Shown piece by piece: positions 9,301-16,681 of a stretch of DNA of 64,000 nt. Positions within the stretch are counted from its first letter, which is position 1. The number at the start of each line of letters is the position of its first letter. This DNA is from Candidatus Lindowbacteria bacterium RIFCSPLOWO2_12_FULL_62_27. GTDB lineage: Bacteria > Lindowbacteria > 2-12-FULL-62-27. Position numbers and translations under genes: made by a program. The stretch is taken from assembly GCA_001784175.1 (NCBI GenBank), contig MFPR01000017.1, positions 150,975 through 214,974 on the forward strand, in the 5' to 3' direction. The notes below the pieces were generated by a model. That model was not told where the DNA came from and ran no database searches. It saw only the letters and a list, made by a program, of their open reading frames with translations.

Positions 9301-10254
9301 ATGAACGCCTCTAAAAAGGCCAGATTCTATGCCCAGCTTGCAGACGCCTTCTCCGCCGGCCTGTCGGCCACCGCAGCCTTGGATCTTGTCGGCGGGAATC
9401 CAAATTTTTCGTTGATCTGCCGCCGTGTCCGGGAGGCCGTGGGCCGTGGCGAAAGCTTGGCTGTGGCGTTCCGGCGTGAACCCGAAATATCGGTGTTTGA
9501 TGTTGAATTGATCGCGGTGGGAGAAAAAAGCGGCACGGTTGATCGGCAGTTCAGAGCCTTGGAGGAGCGGTATGAGAATGTCTGGCGGATGACCCTTTCG
9601 ATCGCATCCCACCTGGCCGGCCCGCCGCTCTGGTATCTTCTGGTATTGGGACTTGCGGTGATGCTGGCAATCCCGGCCAAAGGCATCGGCCTTGCTATTC
9701 ATCTCCTCATGGATTTGGGACTGGCGGCCTTGGTTCTTGGCGGGTTCGTCCTGCCCTTTGTGTATTTTCCGTATGGCTCCCGTCCCACGCTGCAGAAAAG
9801 CTTCTTGAGGCTTCCCTTCCCATACGGCGCATACGTCCGCATGAAAATCTTTTATCCGTTCGTGAACGCCCTCCGGCATCTTTTTCGCGCCGGACTGACC
9901 ATCGGTCAGGCGCTCGAAGTCGCCGCGGCCAGCACCGATGCCGAAGCGGTGAAATCGGACCTCAAGCCGGTGGTTGCGCAACTTGTGAACGGATGGAGCG
10001 TCGAGCGGAGCCTCGTCCTGTCGGATCTTCTGCCGGAGGACATTCAGGACGCCATCCGGATCGGCCATTCCGTCGGAAAACTCGAAGAGACCTTGGCGCG
10101 GATCGAGGAACAATATGTCTTTCGGATGAAGGAAATATTGAGGCAGGTTCCCTTCTGGGTGAGCGCCATCGCCCTGATTCTGATCATGGCCATCATTGTC
10201 TACTACATCTTCGTGATGCTCGCGCCTGTCCTGACCTTCTATCAAGGAATCTGA
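9301..10254 (+). CDS. Type II secretion/type IV pilus F-family membrane protein (orphan GspF/PilC-like)
   Basis: The protein has 317 residues, compared with about 400 for canonical GspF/PilC. It contains two T2SF repeats. The first has F-Y-A-Q-L-A-D-A-F-S-A-G and V-G-E-K-S-G-T-V-D; the second has L-F-R-A-G-L-T-I-G-Q-A-L-E and G-H-S-V-G-K-L-E-E-T-L. Each is followed by hydrophobic segments, with the last at the extreme C-terminus. F proteins are the inner-membrane platform that couples the assembly ATPase to pseudopilin extraction. No other secretion or pilus gene is nearby, so it is either an orphan platform protein or part of a dispersed system. It begins 7 bp after the DUF4129 gene and may share its transcript. 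Confidence 0.85.
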   Translation: MNASKKARFYAQLADAFSAGLSATAALDLVGGNPNFSLICRRVREAVGRGESLAVAFRREPEISVFDVELIAVGEKSGTVDRQFRALEERYENVWRMTLSIASHLAGPPLWYLLVLGLAVMLAIPAKGIGLAIHLLMDLGLAALVLGGFVLPFVYFPYGSRPTLQKSFLRLPFPYGAYVRMKIFYPFVNALRHLFRAGLTIGQALEVAAASTDAEAVKSDLKPVVAQLVNGWSVERSLVLSDLLPEDIQDAIRIGHSVGKLEETLARIEEQYVFRMKEILRQVPFWVSAIALILIMAIIVYYIFVMLAPVLTFYQGI

Positions 10255-10269
10255 GCCTCGGTCCGGCGA

Positions 10270-10500
10270 TCAGACTTCCCGGATGTTCAACAGGACGATC
10301 GTGCGCCGCTGATACTCAAAGTCGACGATCTCGCCCGCCTCAGTCTCGATCTCCCACCCCTCGTCGTGCGGCGTGCCTGAGACTTCGGCGGCGCGCAGTT
10401 TATAAATCCAGGCGTCAACCCGTTTTTGGGCCGCACCCTCCAGACGCAGGAATGCCCGGCGAAACTCGGGCGACATGAGAACGTCGTACAGGATGGCCAT
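10270..10500 (-). CDS. RelE/ParE-like toxin of a type II toxin-antitoxin pair
   Basis: This 76-residue basic protein has the RelE/ParE outline: an N-terminal strand, a helix with S-P-E-F-R-R-A-F-L-R-L, then strands including I-V-D-F-E-Y-Q-R-R-T-I-V-L-L-N-I-R. It starts 3 nt after the stop of a Phd/YefM-like antitoxin, in the usual antitoxin-first order. RelE-type toxins cleave mRNA in the ribosome and ParE-type toxins poison gyrase; this sequence is too short and divergent to say which. The call rests mainly on gene pairing and size. Confidence 0.65.
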   Translation of the reverse strand: MAILYDVLMSPEFRRAFLRLEGAAQKRVDAWIYKLRAAEVSGTPHDEGWEIETEAGEIVDFEYQRRTIVLLNIREV

Positions 10501-10503
10501 GAC

Positions 10504-10788
10504 TCACCGGCCGGCCGCCCATCCCAGCTCCTTGCGAAACTGATCGTACGGGATTCCCTTCCCGGCCGCGATCTGCCGCTTGGCCCGTCGGATGGCCCGG
10601 AGCCGCCGTGGATCGCGGTTCAGCCTGTGGGACGCCTGCATCGATCGAAACTCCTCCTCCGAGAGAAGGACGGCGTTGTTGCCGCTGGCGTGCCGGATAT
10701 AAAACCGCCGCCCGTTTGCCGTCTCCCTCACCATCTTCATGAATTGAACCCGCGCCGCCGACGCGGAAAGAACGTTCGGATTGAACAC
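10504..10788 (-). CDS. Phd/YefM-like antitoxin
   Basis: A 94-residue product is obtained from the GTG at 10788, chosen because GGAGG lies 7 nt upstream; the frame extends further 5' but would run across the promoter. The N-terminal part (L-S-A-S-A-A-R-V-Q-F, then A-V-L-L-S-E-E-E-F) matches the Phd/YefM DNA-binding fold. The C-terminus (R-Q-I-A-A-G-K-G-I) would bind the toxin. The antitoxin should neutralise the downstream RelE-like protein and repress the shared promoter. Confidence 0.7.
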   Translation of the reverse strand: MFNPNVLSASAARVQFMKMVRETANGRRFYIRHASGNNAVLLSEEEFRSMQASHRLNRDPRRLRAIRRAKRQIAAGKGIPYDQFRKELGWAAGR

Positions 10789-10824
10789 CGGAAGCCCTCC
10801 GTTCGCGATTTGTACTGCTTTCCA

Positions 10825-10854
10825 AGTATATGCCTGGATAGGGATGCAAGTCAA
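10825..10854 (-). promoter_or_regulatory. Promoter of the Phd/RelE-like toxin-antitoxin operon
   Basis: On the minus strand TTGACT (10854-10849), an 18-nt spacer and TATACT (10830-10825) lie about 37 nt upstream of the GTG start. This is one of the best sigma-70-like matches in the window. Confidence 0.6.
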
Positions 10855-10925
10855 GGATGCGTAGAGCGGGCACTTGCGTTCTGAACTCGGGGCGGCGCCC
10901 GGATAACAAGCCTCCAAGCAGACGA

Positions 10926-11114
10926 TCAAAACGGTTTGCCAAGGCCGGCCTGCTTGCAGATTTCATTGGCCGTGACACGGTCCAATGTACGGTGACGTTT
11001 GACCGGAATCGTCCTGATTCCGTTTGTATAGATGGTGTGATTGCCGCCTTCGCGAAGAAAATAAAAGCCATGCCTTTCAAGATAACGTATCAGGTCGATG
11101 CGCTTGACGGACAT
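10926..11114 (-). CDS. hicA: HicA-family mRNA interferase toxin
   Basis: This 62-residue protein has the compact HicA double-stranded RNA-binding-like fold: an N-terminal helix with R-Y-L-E-R-H-G-F, then R-E-G-G-N-H-T-I-Y carrying the catalytic His, then P-V-K-R-H and a C-terminal helix ending I-C-K-Q-A-G-L. HicA toxins cleave mRNAs independently of the ribosome. The gene lies 6 nt after the HicB-like gene, so the order is antitoxin first, the less common arrangement for hic loci. It is immediately upstream of the second toxin-antitoxin operon on the same strand. Confidence 0.88.
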   Translation of the reverse strand: MSVKRIDLIRYLERHGFYFLREGGNHTIYTNGIRTIPVKRHRTLDRVTANEICKQAGLGKPF

Positions 11115-11120
11115 TCGGGG

Positions 11121-11336
11121 TCACATGGCAACGGCCAGTTGCTCCAGCAACGCGCCTCCAAGGGGAATACGCTTCCTTTGTTTCCTGTAAGCCTTGACCA
11201 TTTCCTTCAGGGCGTCCTTCAGCATATCCCGGCAATCTTCCAGCGTCCGCCCCTCCGTAACGACTTCGGGCCATTCAACAATCTGCCCCATGTATCCGGA
11301 AGGGATTTTCGTATATTTGGCCGTGTAATGGGTCAT
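11121..11336 (-). CDS. hicB: HicB-family antitoxin
   Basis: This 71-residue protein has the HicB partial RNase H-like fold: N-terminal strands ending G-Y-M-G-Q-I-V-E-W-P-E-V-V-T-E-G, then the helix T-L-E-D-C-R-D-M-L-K-D-A-L. It lacks the C-terminal DNA-binding domain of longer HicB proteins, so it probably neutralises HicA but may not autorepress. An AGGAA sits directly before the ATG. No strong promoter was seen in 11337-11417. Confidence 0.85.
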   Translation of the reverse strand: MTHYTAKYTKIPSGYMGQIVEWPEVVTEGRTLEDCRDMLKDALKEMVKAYRKQRKRIPLGGALLEQLAVAM

Positions 11337-11417
11337 TTCCTGTTTTTCCTCGCTTTCATTTCAAAGGTACCAATTAGTCTGCAACGAATCAATCTTTTCC
11401 CGCGCCGTTTCCCCCGG

Positions 11418-12602
11418 TCAGCGTCCGAACGTCAGTTTCTTCATCTCAAACTCCGCTGCCTGCACCAGCGGATCCCGCTTGTCGCCGCCCGCCAGTTCCT
11501 CAAAAATCACACGCGCTTCATCCGCCCGGTCCAGCTTGTTCAGGAGTTCGCCCATGCGGTAGCGGTACTGCGCCGGCCGCTGCGCGTCCGGATGGCGGGC
11601 CAGATAGTCCCGGAACAGCTCGTAGGACTCCCGGGTGTTTCCGTTGTTCTCCAGGAGCAGGCCGAATTCCATCACCGATTCATGTGGATCGACAGGACGG
11701 AATGCCGATCGGAGGATGTGCCCGCTCAGGCGGCCTTTGACGTCCTCCTCCGGAATGCAGGGCAGGATGCCATCGATCATCCGCTCGGCCGCCTCCGTCC
11801 GTCCGGCTCTCAGGCTCATCACGGCGTACCAGTATTTTAAATTCGGATTGTCGGGGCTTTGGTCGAGAACTTCCTTGATGGCCGTCATCCCCACCCGGGG
11901 GTCCACGTCGTCCGGCAGATTCTGCGCTTCATCGATCGCCGCGTGGGCTTTGACCTTCGAAAACGCCCGCTTGAAGTCGCCTCCGAATTTGAGGTAGGTC
12001 GTGACGACAAACCCGGCCAGAAATCCGCCGATGTGCGCGAAAAACGCCACGCTGCTCATGTCGTGCTTCGATGCGCTGTCCCACTGGAGGATGAACCAGT
12101 ATCCCAGCACCAGCCACGCGGGGAGGGAAAACTGAAGGCGCGGAAAGATGATCAGGCAGTGCCTGATTTTGATCGTCGGATAGATCACAAAAAATGCGCC
12201 CATGACGCCCGAGATCGCTCCCGATGCGCCGATGAGAGGCTGGTCGATGTCGTAGGGTTTCAGGCTCAGCCAGTGCATGAGGACGGCCGCGACGCCGAAA
12301 AAAATGTAATACGCCACAAATCCAACGGGACTCAGCGCGCGCTCGACCCCCGGCCCATAGATCCACAAAAACAGCATGTTGCCGATTAGATGCATGAGTC
12401 CCCCGTGCAAAAACATGCTGGTCAGCATCCGCAAAATCCCGAATTCGAAGGCGCTGAAGCCCCAGTTCTGATAAAACATCTGCAGTTCCTCGGGCTTCAG
12501 CGTATCCACAAGAAAATAGATGGCGACGTTGATCCCGATCAGCGCGAATGTGGCGTATGGTTTCTCATCCAGTTCCAGGTCGCTCCGAAAGGGGATGATC
12601 AT
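11418..12602 (-). CDS. Rhomboid-family intramembrane serine protease with C-terminal TPR-like tail
   Basis: The 394-residue protein is read from the ATG at 12602, which overlaps the upstream stop as ATGA; the frame is open further 5' but inside the neighbour. Six or seven membrane segments fill residues 15-205. The rhomboid signatures are H-G-G-L-M-H-L-I-G-N (66-75), the catalytic G-A-S-G with Ser127, and A-H-I-G-G with His190. A helical soluble C-terminal half (about 225-390) looks like TPR units. Rhomboids cleave transmembrane segments inside the bilayer. The coupled upstream membrane protein is the obvious candidate partner or substrate, which is an inference. Confidence 0.9.
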   Translation of the reverse strand: MIIPFRSDLELDEKPYATFALIGINVAIYFLVDTLKPEELQMFYQNWGFSAFEFGILRMLTSMFLHGGLMHLIGNMLFLWIYGPGVERALSPVGFVAYYIFFGVAAVLMHWLSLKPYDIDQPLIGASGAISGVMGAFFVIYPTIKIRHCLIIFPRLQFSLPAWLVLGYWFILQWDSASKHDMSSVAFFAHIGGFLAGFVVTTYLKFGGDFKRAFSKVKAHAAIDEAQNLPDDVDPRVGMTAIKEVLDQSPDNPNLKYWYAVMSLRAGRTEAAERMIDGILPCIPEEDVKGRLSGHILRSAFRPVDPHESVMEFGLLLENNGNTRESYELFRDYLARHPDAQRPAQYRYRMGELLNKLDRADEARVIFEELAGGDKRDPLVQAAEFEMKKLTFGR

Positions 12603-13789
12603 GACCTCAGCCGCTCCTCGGCCTTCCGGATCCAGATCGATTTGCCGCCCTGCTGAATCGCCTCTTTCCAGAGGTCCTTCGCCTCCGCCGGCTTGCCGGA
12701 TTTGTCGAGGCACTCCCCATACCGGTACAAGAGTTCGGCATTGTTGAACGATCGTTTCTGCCCCTCGCCGAACAATACGGCAAACCGGGGATCCAGATCC
12801 TCGACATCCTGCGTCAGTTGCGCGAACATCTTGGACCATTTGTTGTCCTTGGGAATCAGTTTTTCTTTCAGGTCGGAAAATATTGTGCGTGCCTCGAAGG
12901 TGTCGTCGCGGTGGAGATACAGAAGGCAGGCTCGATAAAAATTGTAATCATCCTCCCGGTTGAGTTCTTTCGCCTCTTTGGAGAATTCCGCCATGATTCT
13001 GTCCATGGTTTCATAGTCTTCCTTCTGAAGGACCGCGCGGATCTGCATCGCGATGCACTGGCCGCGAACGTCGTCGTCCACCGTCTTGTCCGCCACCACA
13101 TGACCGGCCGCGTCGAATTGGAGCTGGTACCAGCGGTTGGATCGCCGTGTCTCCTCCCGTTCCAAAAACCGGTCGGCCATCCGCTGGGCCCGCCAGCTCT
13201 GAACCAGATACATCTCGGTCTCCACCCGCTGGACGCCCTTGGTCTTGACTTCCTTCATCGCCCCCGTCATCGCGGACAGAAACAAAAAGGCGATCAGCAT
13301 CAGGCAGACGCCGAATACCGGGCGTTCCCGGAAAACCAGAATGACCTGTTCCATGAATCCGCTCGTGCCCTTTTCGACCCGGCCCTCGGCGAACTTCACG
13401 CACTCGGCGCAATAAAACCCTCCGGCTCGATAGCGGACACACTGCGCGCACAAAAACTTGGTGCACCGGTGGCAATGCCCTACCGCGTATGTGTCCGGGT
13501 GGGCCGGGCAAAAACACAGGGGGGCGGATTTGGGGGACTGGGAAATGCAGGCGTCCTCCGGGATCAGCTCGGCCGGCGGCGGGTCCTGAATTTGAGATGG
13601 AGAAGATCGATTCAGAAATTCCGAGATGGGAACCCAGCGCTCCTCTGTGGCCAGCCAGATATGGTCACCCTCGACCAGTTGCTGGTCATTCCAATATTGC
13701 TGGATCTCGGCGGCTGCGTAAGGACCAAACGTCTGATCGCCTCGACCCACGTAAAAGCGCTCGGGCTCGGACTCCGACGATGCGTCCAT
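12599..13789 (-). CDS. GYF_2 domain, B-box-like zinc ribbon, single-pass membrane protein
   Basis: The 396-residue protein has an N-terminal GYF_2 (DUF4339) domain, residues about 12-60, with F-Y-V-G-R-G-D-Q-T-F-G-P-Y and W-V-P-I. A Cys/His cluster follows at about 90-130 (C-F-C-P-A-H, C-H-R-C, C-A-Q-C, C-A-E-C) and resembles a B-box or double zinc ribbon. One membrane segment lies near 157-175. The rest is helical and charged, TPR-like. This looks like a membrane-tethered adaptor whose function is unknown. Its stop overlaps the rhomboid start (ATGA), so the two are translationally coupled. It diverges from ppx. Confidence 0.7.
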   Translation of the reverse strand: MDASSESEPERFYVGRGDQTFGPYAAAEIQQYWNDQQLVEGDHIWLATEERWVPISEFLNRSSPSQIQDPPPAELIPEDACISQSPKSAPLCFCPAHPDTYAVGHCHRCTKFLCAQCVRYRAGGFYCAECVKFAEGRVEKGTSGFMEQVILVFRERPVFGVCLMLIAFLFLSAMTGAMKEVKTKGVQRVETEMYLVQSWRAQRMADRFLEREETRRSNRWYQLQFDAAGHVVADKTVDDDVRGQCIAMQIRAVLQKEDYETMDRIMAEFSKEAKELNREDDYNFYRACLLYLHRDDTFEARTIFSDLKEKLIPKDNKWSKMFAQLTQDVEDLDPRFAVLFGEGQKRSFNNAELLYRYGECLDKSGKPAEAKDLWKEAIQQGGKSIWIRKAEERLRS

Positions 13790-13873
13790 TCGCGCCCCTT
13801 ATACATTACCGCGATGAATATTAGAAGCCTGAATCCTTGCCCGACCGCGCGGCCAAAGATAGCTTGTGCGGCC

Positions 13874-14845
13874 ATGACACGAGAATTGCCGCCCGGCGTG
13901 GCGGCGATCGACCTTGGGACTAACACGTTCCGCCTTGTTTCGCGCGGGGTGCAGGTGGTGGAGTATCCGCGGATCGGGCTTGGCGTGGACCGCACCGGCC
14001 GGATCGCGCCCGCGTCGGCCCGGCGCGGGATGGCGGCGCTCGCCGCGTTCGCCCGGCTTGTCCGCGCCCGCCGCCTGCGCGTCGTCGGCGTGGTTGGCAC
14101 GAGCGCGCTGCGCGAGGCGGCCAACGGCCCGGCGTTTTGCTCAGCCGTCGAACGCCGCTTCGGCTGGCGCGTCGAGATCATTTCGGGCGAGGAAGAGGCG
14201 GCGCTCACCTTTGAAGGCGCCACCGCCACGCTGGACCTGCCCAAAAACCGGCGCGTCCTCATCTCCGATGTCGGCGGCGGGAGTACCGAACTTATCTGGG
14301 GAGAACCCCCCACCTCGATCATCCCCCACAAGGGGGGAGGAAGGAAACAGTATGCGTCCCTGAAACTCGGCTCCGTTCGCATGACCGAACGGTTCGGCAC
14401 GGCCGGTCAGGTATCGACGGCCAGACTTCGGGCGCTGCGCGAGGGCGTCCGCCGCGTCCTCCGGTCGAGCGGCGTGCCTTGGATGAAGGCCGGCTCAGTC
14501 GTCGGCGTCGGCGGGACCGCCACGACCCTCGCCGCCATCCTGTATGGCGTCGATCCCTACGATGAGAAGCAGGTCCACGGCGCCCGCGTGCCGGCCGAGT
14601 CCCTCGATAAAATGGTCGAGGTGCTCGCCCGGATGACGCCGCGCGAGCGCCAGTTTTTGCCGAGCCTGCCGAAAGGCCGCGCCGACATCATCGTCGCGGG
14701 CGCCGCCATCCAGACCGAGATCGTCCGGCTGGCCGGCGCGTCCGAGATGATCGCATCCGATGCCGGCCTCCTCACCGGCCTCATCCTCCGGCGCGGCTCG
14801 CGCGGCCGACAGAAATCTCTTGCGCGGCGCGCCCAAAAAGTGTAG
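13874..14845 (+). CDS. Ppx/GppA-family exopolyphosphatase or guanosine pentaphosphatase
   Basis: This is a 323-residue member of the ASKHA superfamily. Family members hydrolyse terminal phosphates of polyphosphate or convert pppGpp to ppGpp. Seen are the phosphate-1 motif A-A-I-D-L-G-T-N-T-F-R at 10-20, the I-S-G-E-E-E-A loop, the phosphate-2 motif I-S-D-V-G-G-G-S-T-E, and V-G-V-G-G-T-A-T-T. It has only the N-terminal Ppx core, without the C-terminal HD-like half. The start is ATG 13874, next to the core; ATG 13814 would add 20 residues. An in-frame palindromic repeat (14305-14345) inserts about 14 residues after the W-G-E strand. The aminotransferase begins 10 bp downstream. Confidence 0.88.
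   Translation: MTRELPPGVAAIDLGTNTFRLVSRGVQVVEYPRIGLGVDRTGRIAPASARRGMAALAAFARLVRARRLRVVGVVGTSALREAANGPAFCSAVERRFGWRVEIISGEEEAALTFEGATATLDLPKNRRVLISDVGGGSTELIWGEPPTSIIPHKGGGRKQYASLKLGSVRMTERFGTAGQVSTARLRALREGVRRVLRSSGVPWMKAGSVVGVGGTATTLAAILYGVDPYDEKQVHGARVPAESLDKMVEVLARMTPRERQFLPSLPKGRADIIVAGAAIQTEIVRLAGASEMIASDAGLLTGLILRRGSRGRQKSLARRAQKV
14305..14345. repeat. Interspersed palindromic repeat, copy 1, inside ppx
   Basis: This 40-bp C/G-block unit contains a CCCCC-ACAA-GGGGG hairpin and is about 33/40 identical to the intergenic copy at 17581-17620. Here it is in frame and encodes a Pro/Gly-rich insert (P-P-T-S-I-I-P-H-K-G-G-G) in the phosphatase core. Confidence 0.75.
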
Positions 14846-14855
14846 GGTCTTGGCC

Positions 14856-16142
14856 ATGCGGGGGAAAATCAAGATCGAATGGGCGCGCCGGATGGACCGG
14901 TTGCCGCCCTATCTCTTTGCGACCATCAACGAGCTTCGCCACAAGATGCGCCAGGCCAACCGCGACGTCATTGACCTCGCCATGGGTAACCCCGACCGGC
15001 CGACGCCGCCGCACATCGTGAAAAAGATGATCGAGGCCGTGTCCGACGGACGCAATCACCGCTACTCGGTCTCCAAAGGCATCTTCAATCTCCGTCGCGA
15101 CGTGGCGATCTATTACAAGAACCGCTACGGCGTTGAACTCAATCCCAATTCCGAAGTCGTCGCCTGCATCGGGTCCAAGGAGGGTATTTCCCACATGGCC
15201 CTCGCCATGCTCGGACCTGGCGACACCGCCCTCGTGCCGTCGCCCTTTTTCCCCATCCACGTCTATACCGCCATCATCGCGGGCGCCAACGTCATCACGG
15301 TGCCCATGAACGACCCCCGCGCGCCTCACGCGGCCCATGAGAAGGGCGACGGATCGTTTCACGTCGACGGGTTCCTCGGGCGGCTGTCCATGGCGATGAA
15401 ACAGCTCCACCCGACGCCGAAGATGCTCTATCTCAATTTCCCGCACAATCCGACCGCCTACGTGGTCGAGCCCGACTTCTACACCGAGGTCGTCAAGCTC
15501 GCCCGGAAGAACGGCATCTGCATCATTCAGGACTTCGCCTACAAAGACATCGTGTTTGACGGCTATCGAAGCCCCAGCATCCTGGCGGTACCCGGCGCCA
15601 AGGACATCGCGGTCGAGTTCTTCACACTCTCCAAGAGCTACAACATGGCCGGCTGGCGCATGGGCTTCTGCGTCGGAAACGAGAAAATGTGCTCGGCCTT
15701 GGCCAAAATCAAGGGATATTACGACTACGGCCACTTCCAAGCCGTCCAGATCGCGGCCATCGTCGCGCTGCGTTCGCCCCAGGAGATCGTATCCGAGATC
15801 GCCAAAATATACGAACGGCGCCGCAATGTCCTCATTGATGGCCTCAACCGCATCGGCTGGCCCTGCAGTCCGCCGAAGGCATCCATGTTTGCCTGGGTGC
15901 CCATGCCTCGCCAGTACCGCAAAATGGGATCGATGAAGTTCTCGCTCATGTTACTTGAAAAATCCGAAGTCGCAGTATCCCCCGGCAAGGGCTTCGGGGA
16001 CGACGGTGAGGGCTTTCTGCGCATCGCACTTGTGGAAAACGAGCAGCGAATACGCCAGGCAGTTCGCCAGATTGACCACGTCCTGAACCTCCGGCCAAAG
16101 CCGGAGCCAGTCAAAAAATCGACTCGGTCGGCGAGTTCCTGA
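14856..16142 (+). CDS. Class I/II PLP-dependent aminotransferase (AlaC/DapL-like)
   Basis: This 428-residue fold-type I aminotransferase starts at ATG 14856. Features are D-L-A-M-G-N-P-D near the N-terminus, Y-S-V-S-K-G-I, N-F-P-H-N-P-T-A, and the PLP-binding lysine Lys260 in T-L-S-K-S-Y-N-M-A-G-W-R-M-G-F. The pattern is closest to the alanine/aspartate and LL-diaminopimelate aminotransferase group (AlaC-like), which make alanine from pyruvate or act in lysine synthesis. The substrate cannot be fixed by eye. It sits 10 bp after ppx and is probably co-transcribed with it. Confidence 0.88.
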   Translation: MRGKIKIEWARRMDRLPPYLFATINELRHKMRQANRDVIDLAMGNPDRPTPPHIVKKMIEAVSDGRNHRYSVSKGIFNLRRDVAIYYKNRYGVELNPNSEVVACIGSKEGISHMALAMLGPGDTALVPSPFFPIHVYTAIIAGANVITVPMNDPRAPHAAHEKGDGSFHVDGFLGRLSMAMKQLHPTPKMLYLNFPHNPTAYVVEPDFYTEVVKLARKNGICIIQDFAYKDIVFDGYRSPSILAVPGAKDIAVEFFTLSKSYNMAGWRMGFCVGNEKMCSALAKIKGYYDYGHFQAVQIAAIVALRSPQEIVSEIAKIYERRRNVLIDGLNRIGWPCSPPKASMFAWVPMPRQYRKMGSMKFSLMLLEKSEVAVSPGKGFGDDGEGFLRIALVENEQRIRQAVRQIDHVLNLRPKPEPVKKSTRSASS

Positions 16143-16225
16143 CATAAAGTGACGCACTACAGCCCGGATAAATGATTAAAGTGGGCTTCAAGTAATATCC
16201 ATGCGCCTCAAGCGAGGAAACGTAA

Positions 16226-16681
16226 ATGTCGGAAGAAGCTAAGGCTACAGAGGGACTGAAGTCGATCAGCGAGGTAGCGCAGGAAACCAGTATCCCCGAG
16301 TCGACGCTCAGGTATTATGACTCTGAATTTAGTGATTCCCTCGATATCAAGCGGGACCCGGCCAATCGGCGCATGTTCGACCAGAACGACATCCGGCAGA
16401 TCATGTACATCCGCAGGCTTCTCAAAAAGGACAAGCTGACGGTCAAACAAGTCAAGGACAGGCTGGCTGTGGAAAAGGATCTGCTGATGGGCCCGGTCAG
16501 ACAAATGGAGGACTCTGCGATGAGCGCACTGACCGACCGGCTGGACCGGATCGAGCGCCAGCAGGAGCTTCTGGTGAAGGCCGTCGAGGCCACCTTGAAT
16601 GAGGTAAGACACAGTCAGCGGCTTCTGGATCTTAATTTGACCCGCCTCTCATTGATCATCGGACAGCCAGAGCAGAAGTAG
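16226..16681 (+). CDS. MerR-family transcriptional regulator
   Basis: This 151-residue protein has a MerR helix-turn-helix at about residues 12-80 (S-I-S-E-V-A-Q-E-T-S-I-P-E-S-T-L-R-Y-Y, N-R-R-M-F, I-R-R-L-L-K-K-D-K-L-T-V-K-Q-V). A coiled-coil dimerisation helix follows (about 95-145). No Cys cluster or ligand-binding domain is present, so it is not a metal sensor of the classic type. It resembles the short MerR proteins related to chromosome or stress functions. The SD GAGGAAA precedes the ATG by 5 nt. Its targets are unknown. Confidence 0.88.
   Translation: MSEEAKATEGLKSISEVAQETSIPESTLRYYDSEFSDSLDIKRDPANRRMFDQNDIRQIMYIRRLLKKDKLTVKQVKDRLAVEKDLLMGPVRQMEDSAMSALTDRLDRIERQQELLVKAVEATLNEVRHSQRLLDLNLTRLSLIIGQPEQK

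Noticed and set aside
12818-13813. Long 5' extension of the ppx frame antisense to the GYF_2 protein
   Set aside because: The Ppx core begins at 13884; the extension overlaps a gene with clear domains on the other strand and shows no domain of its own.
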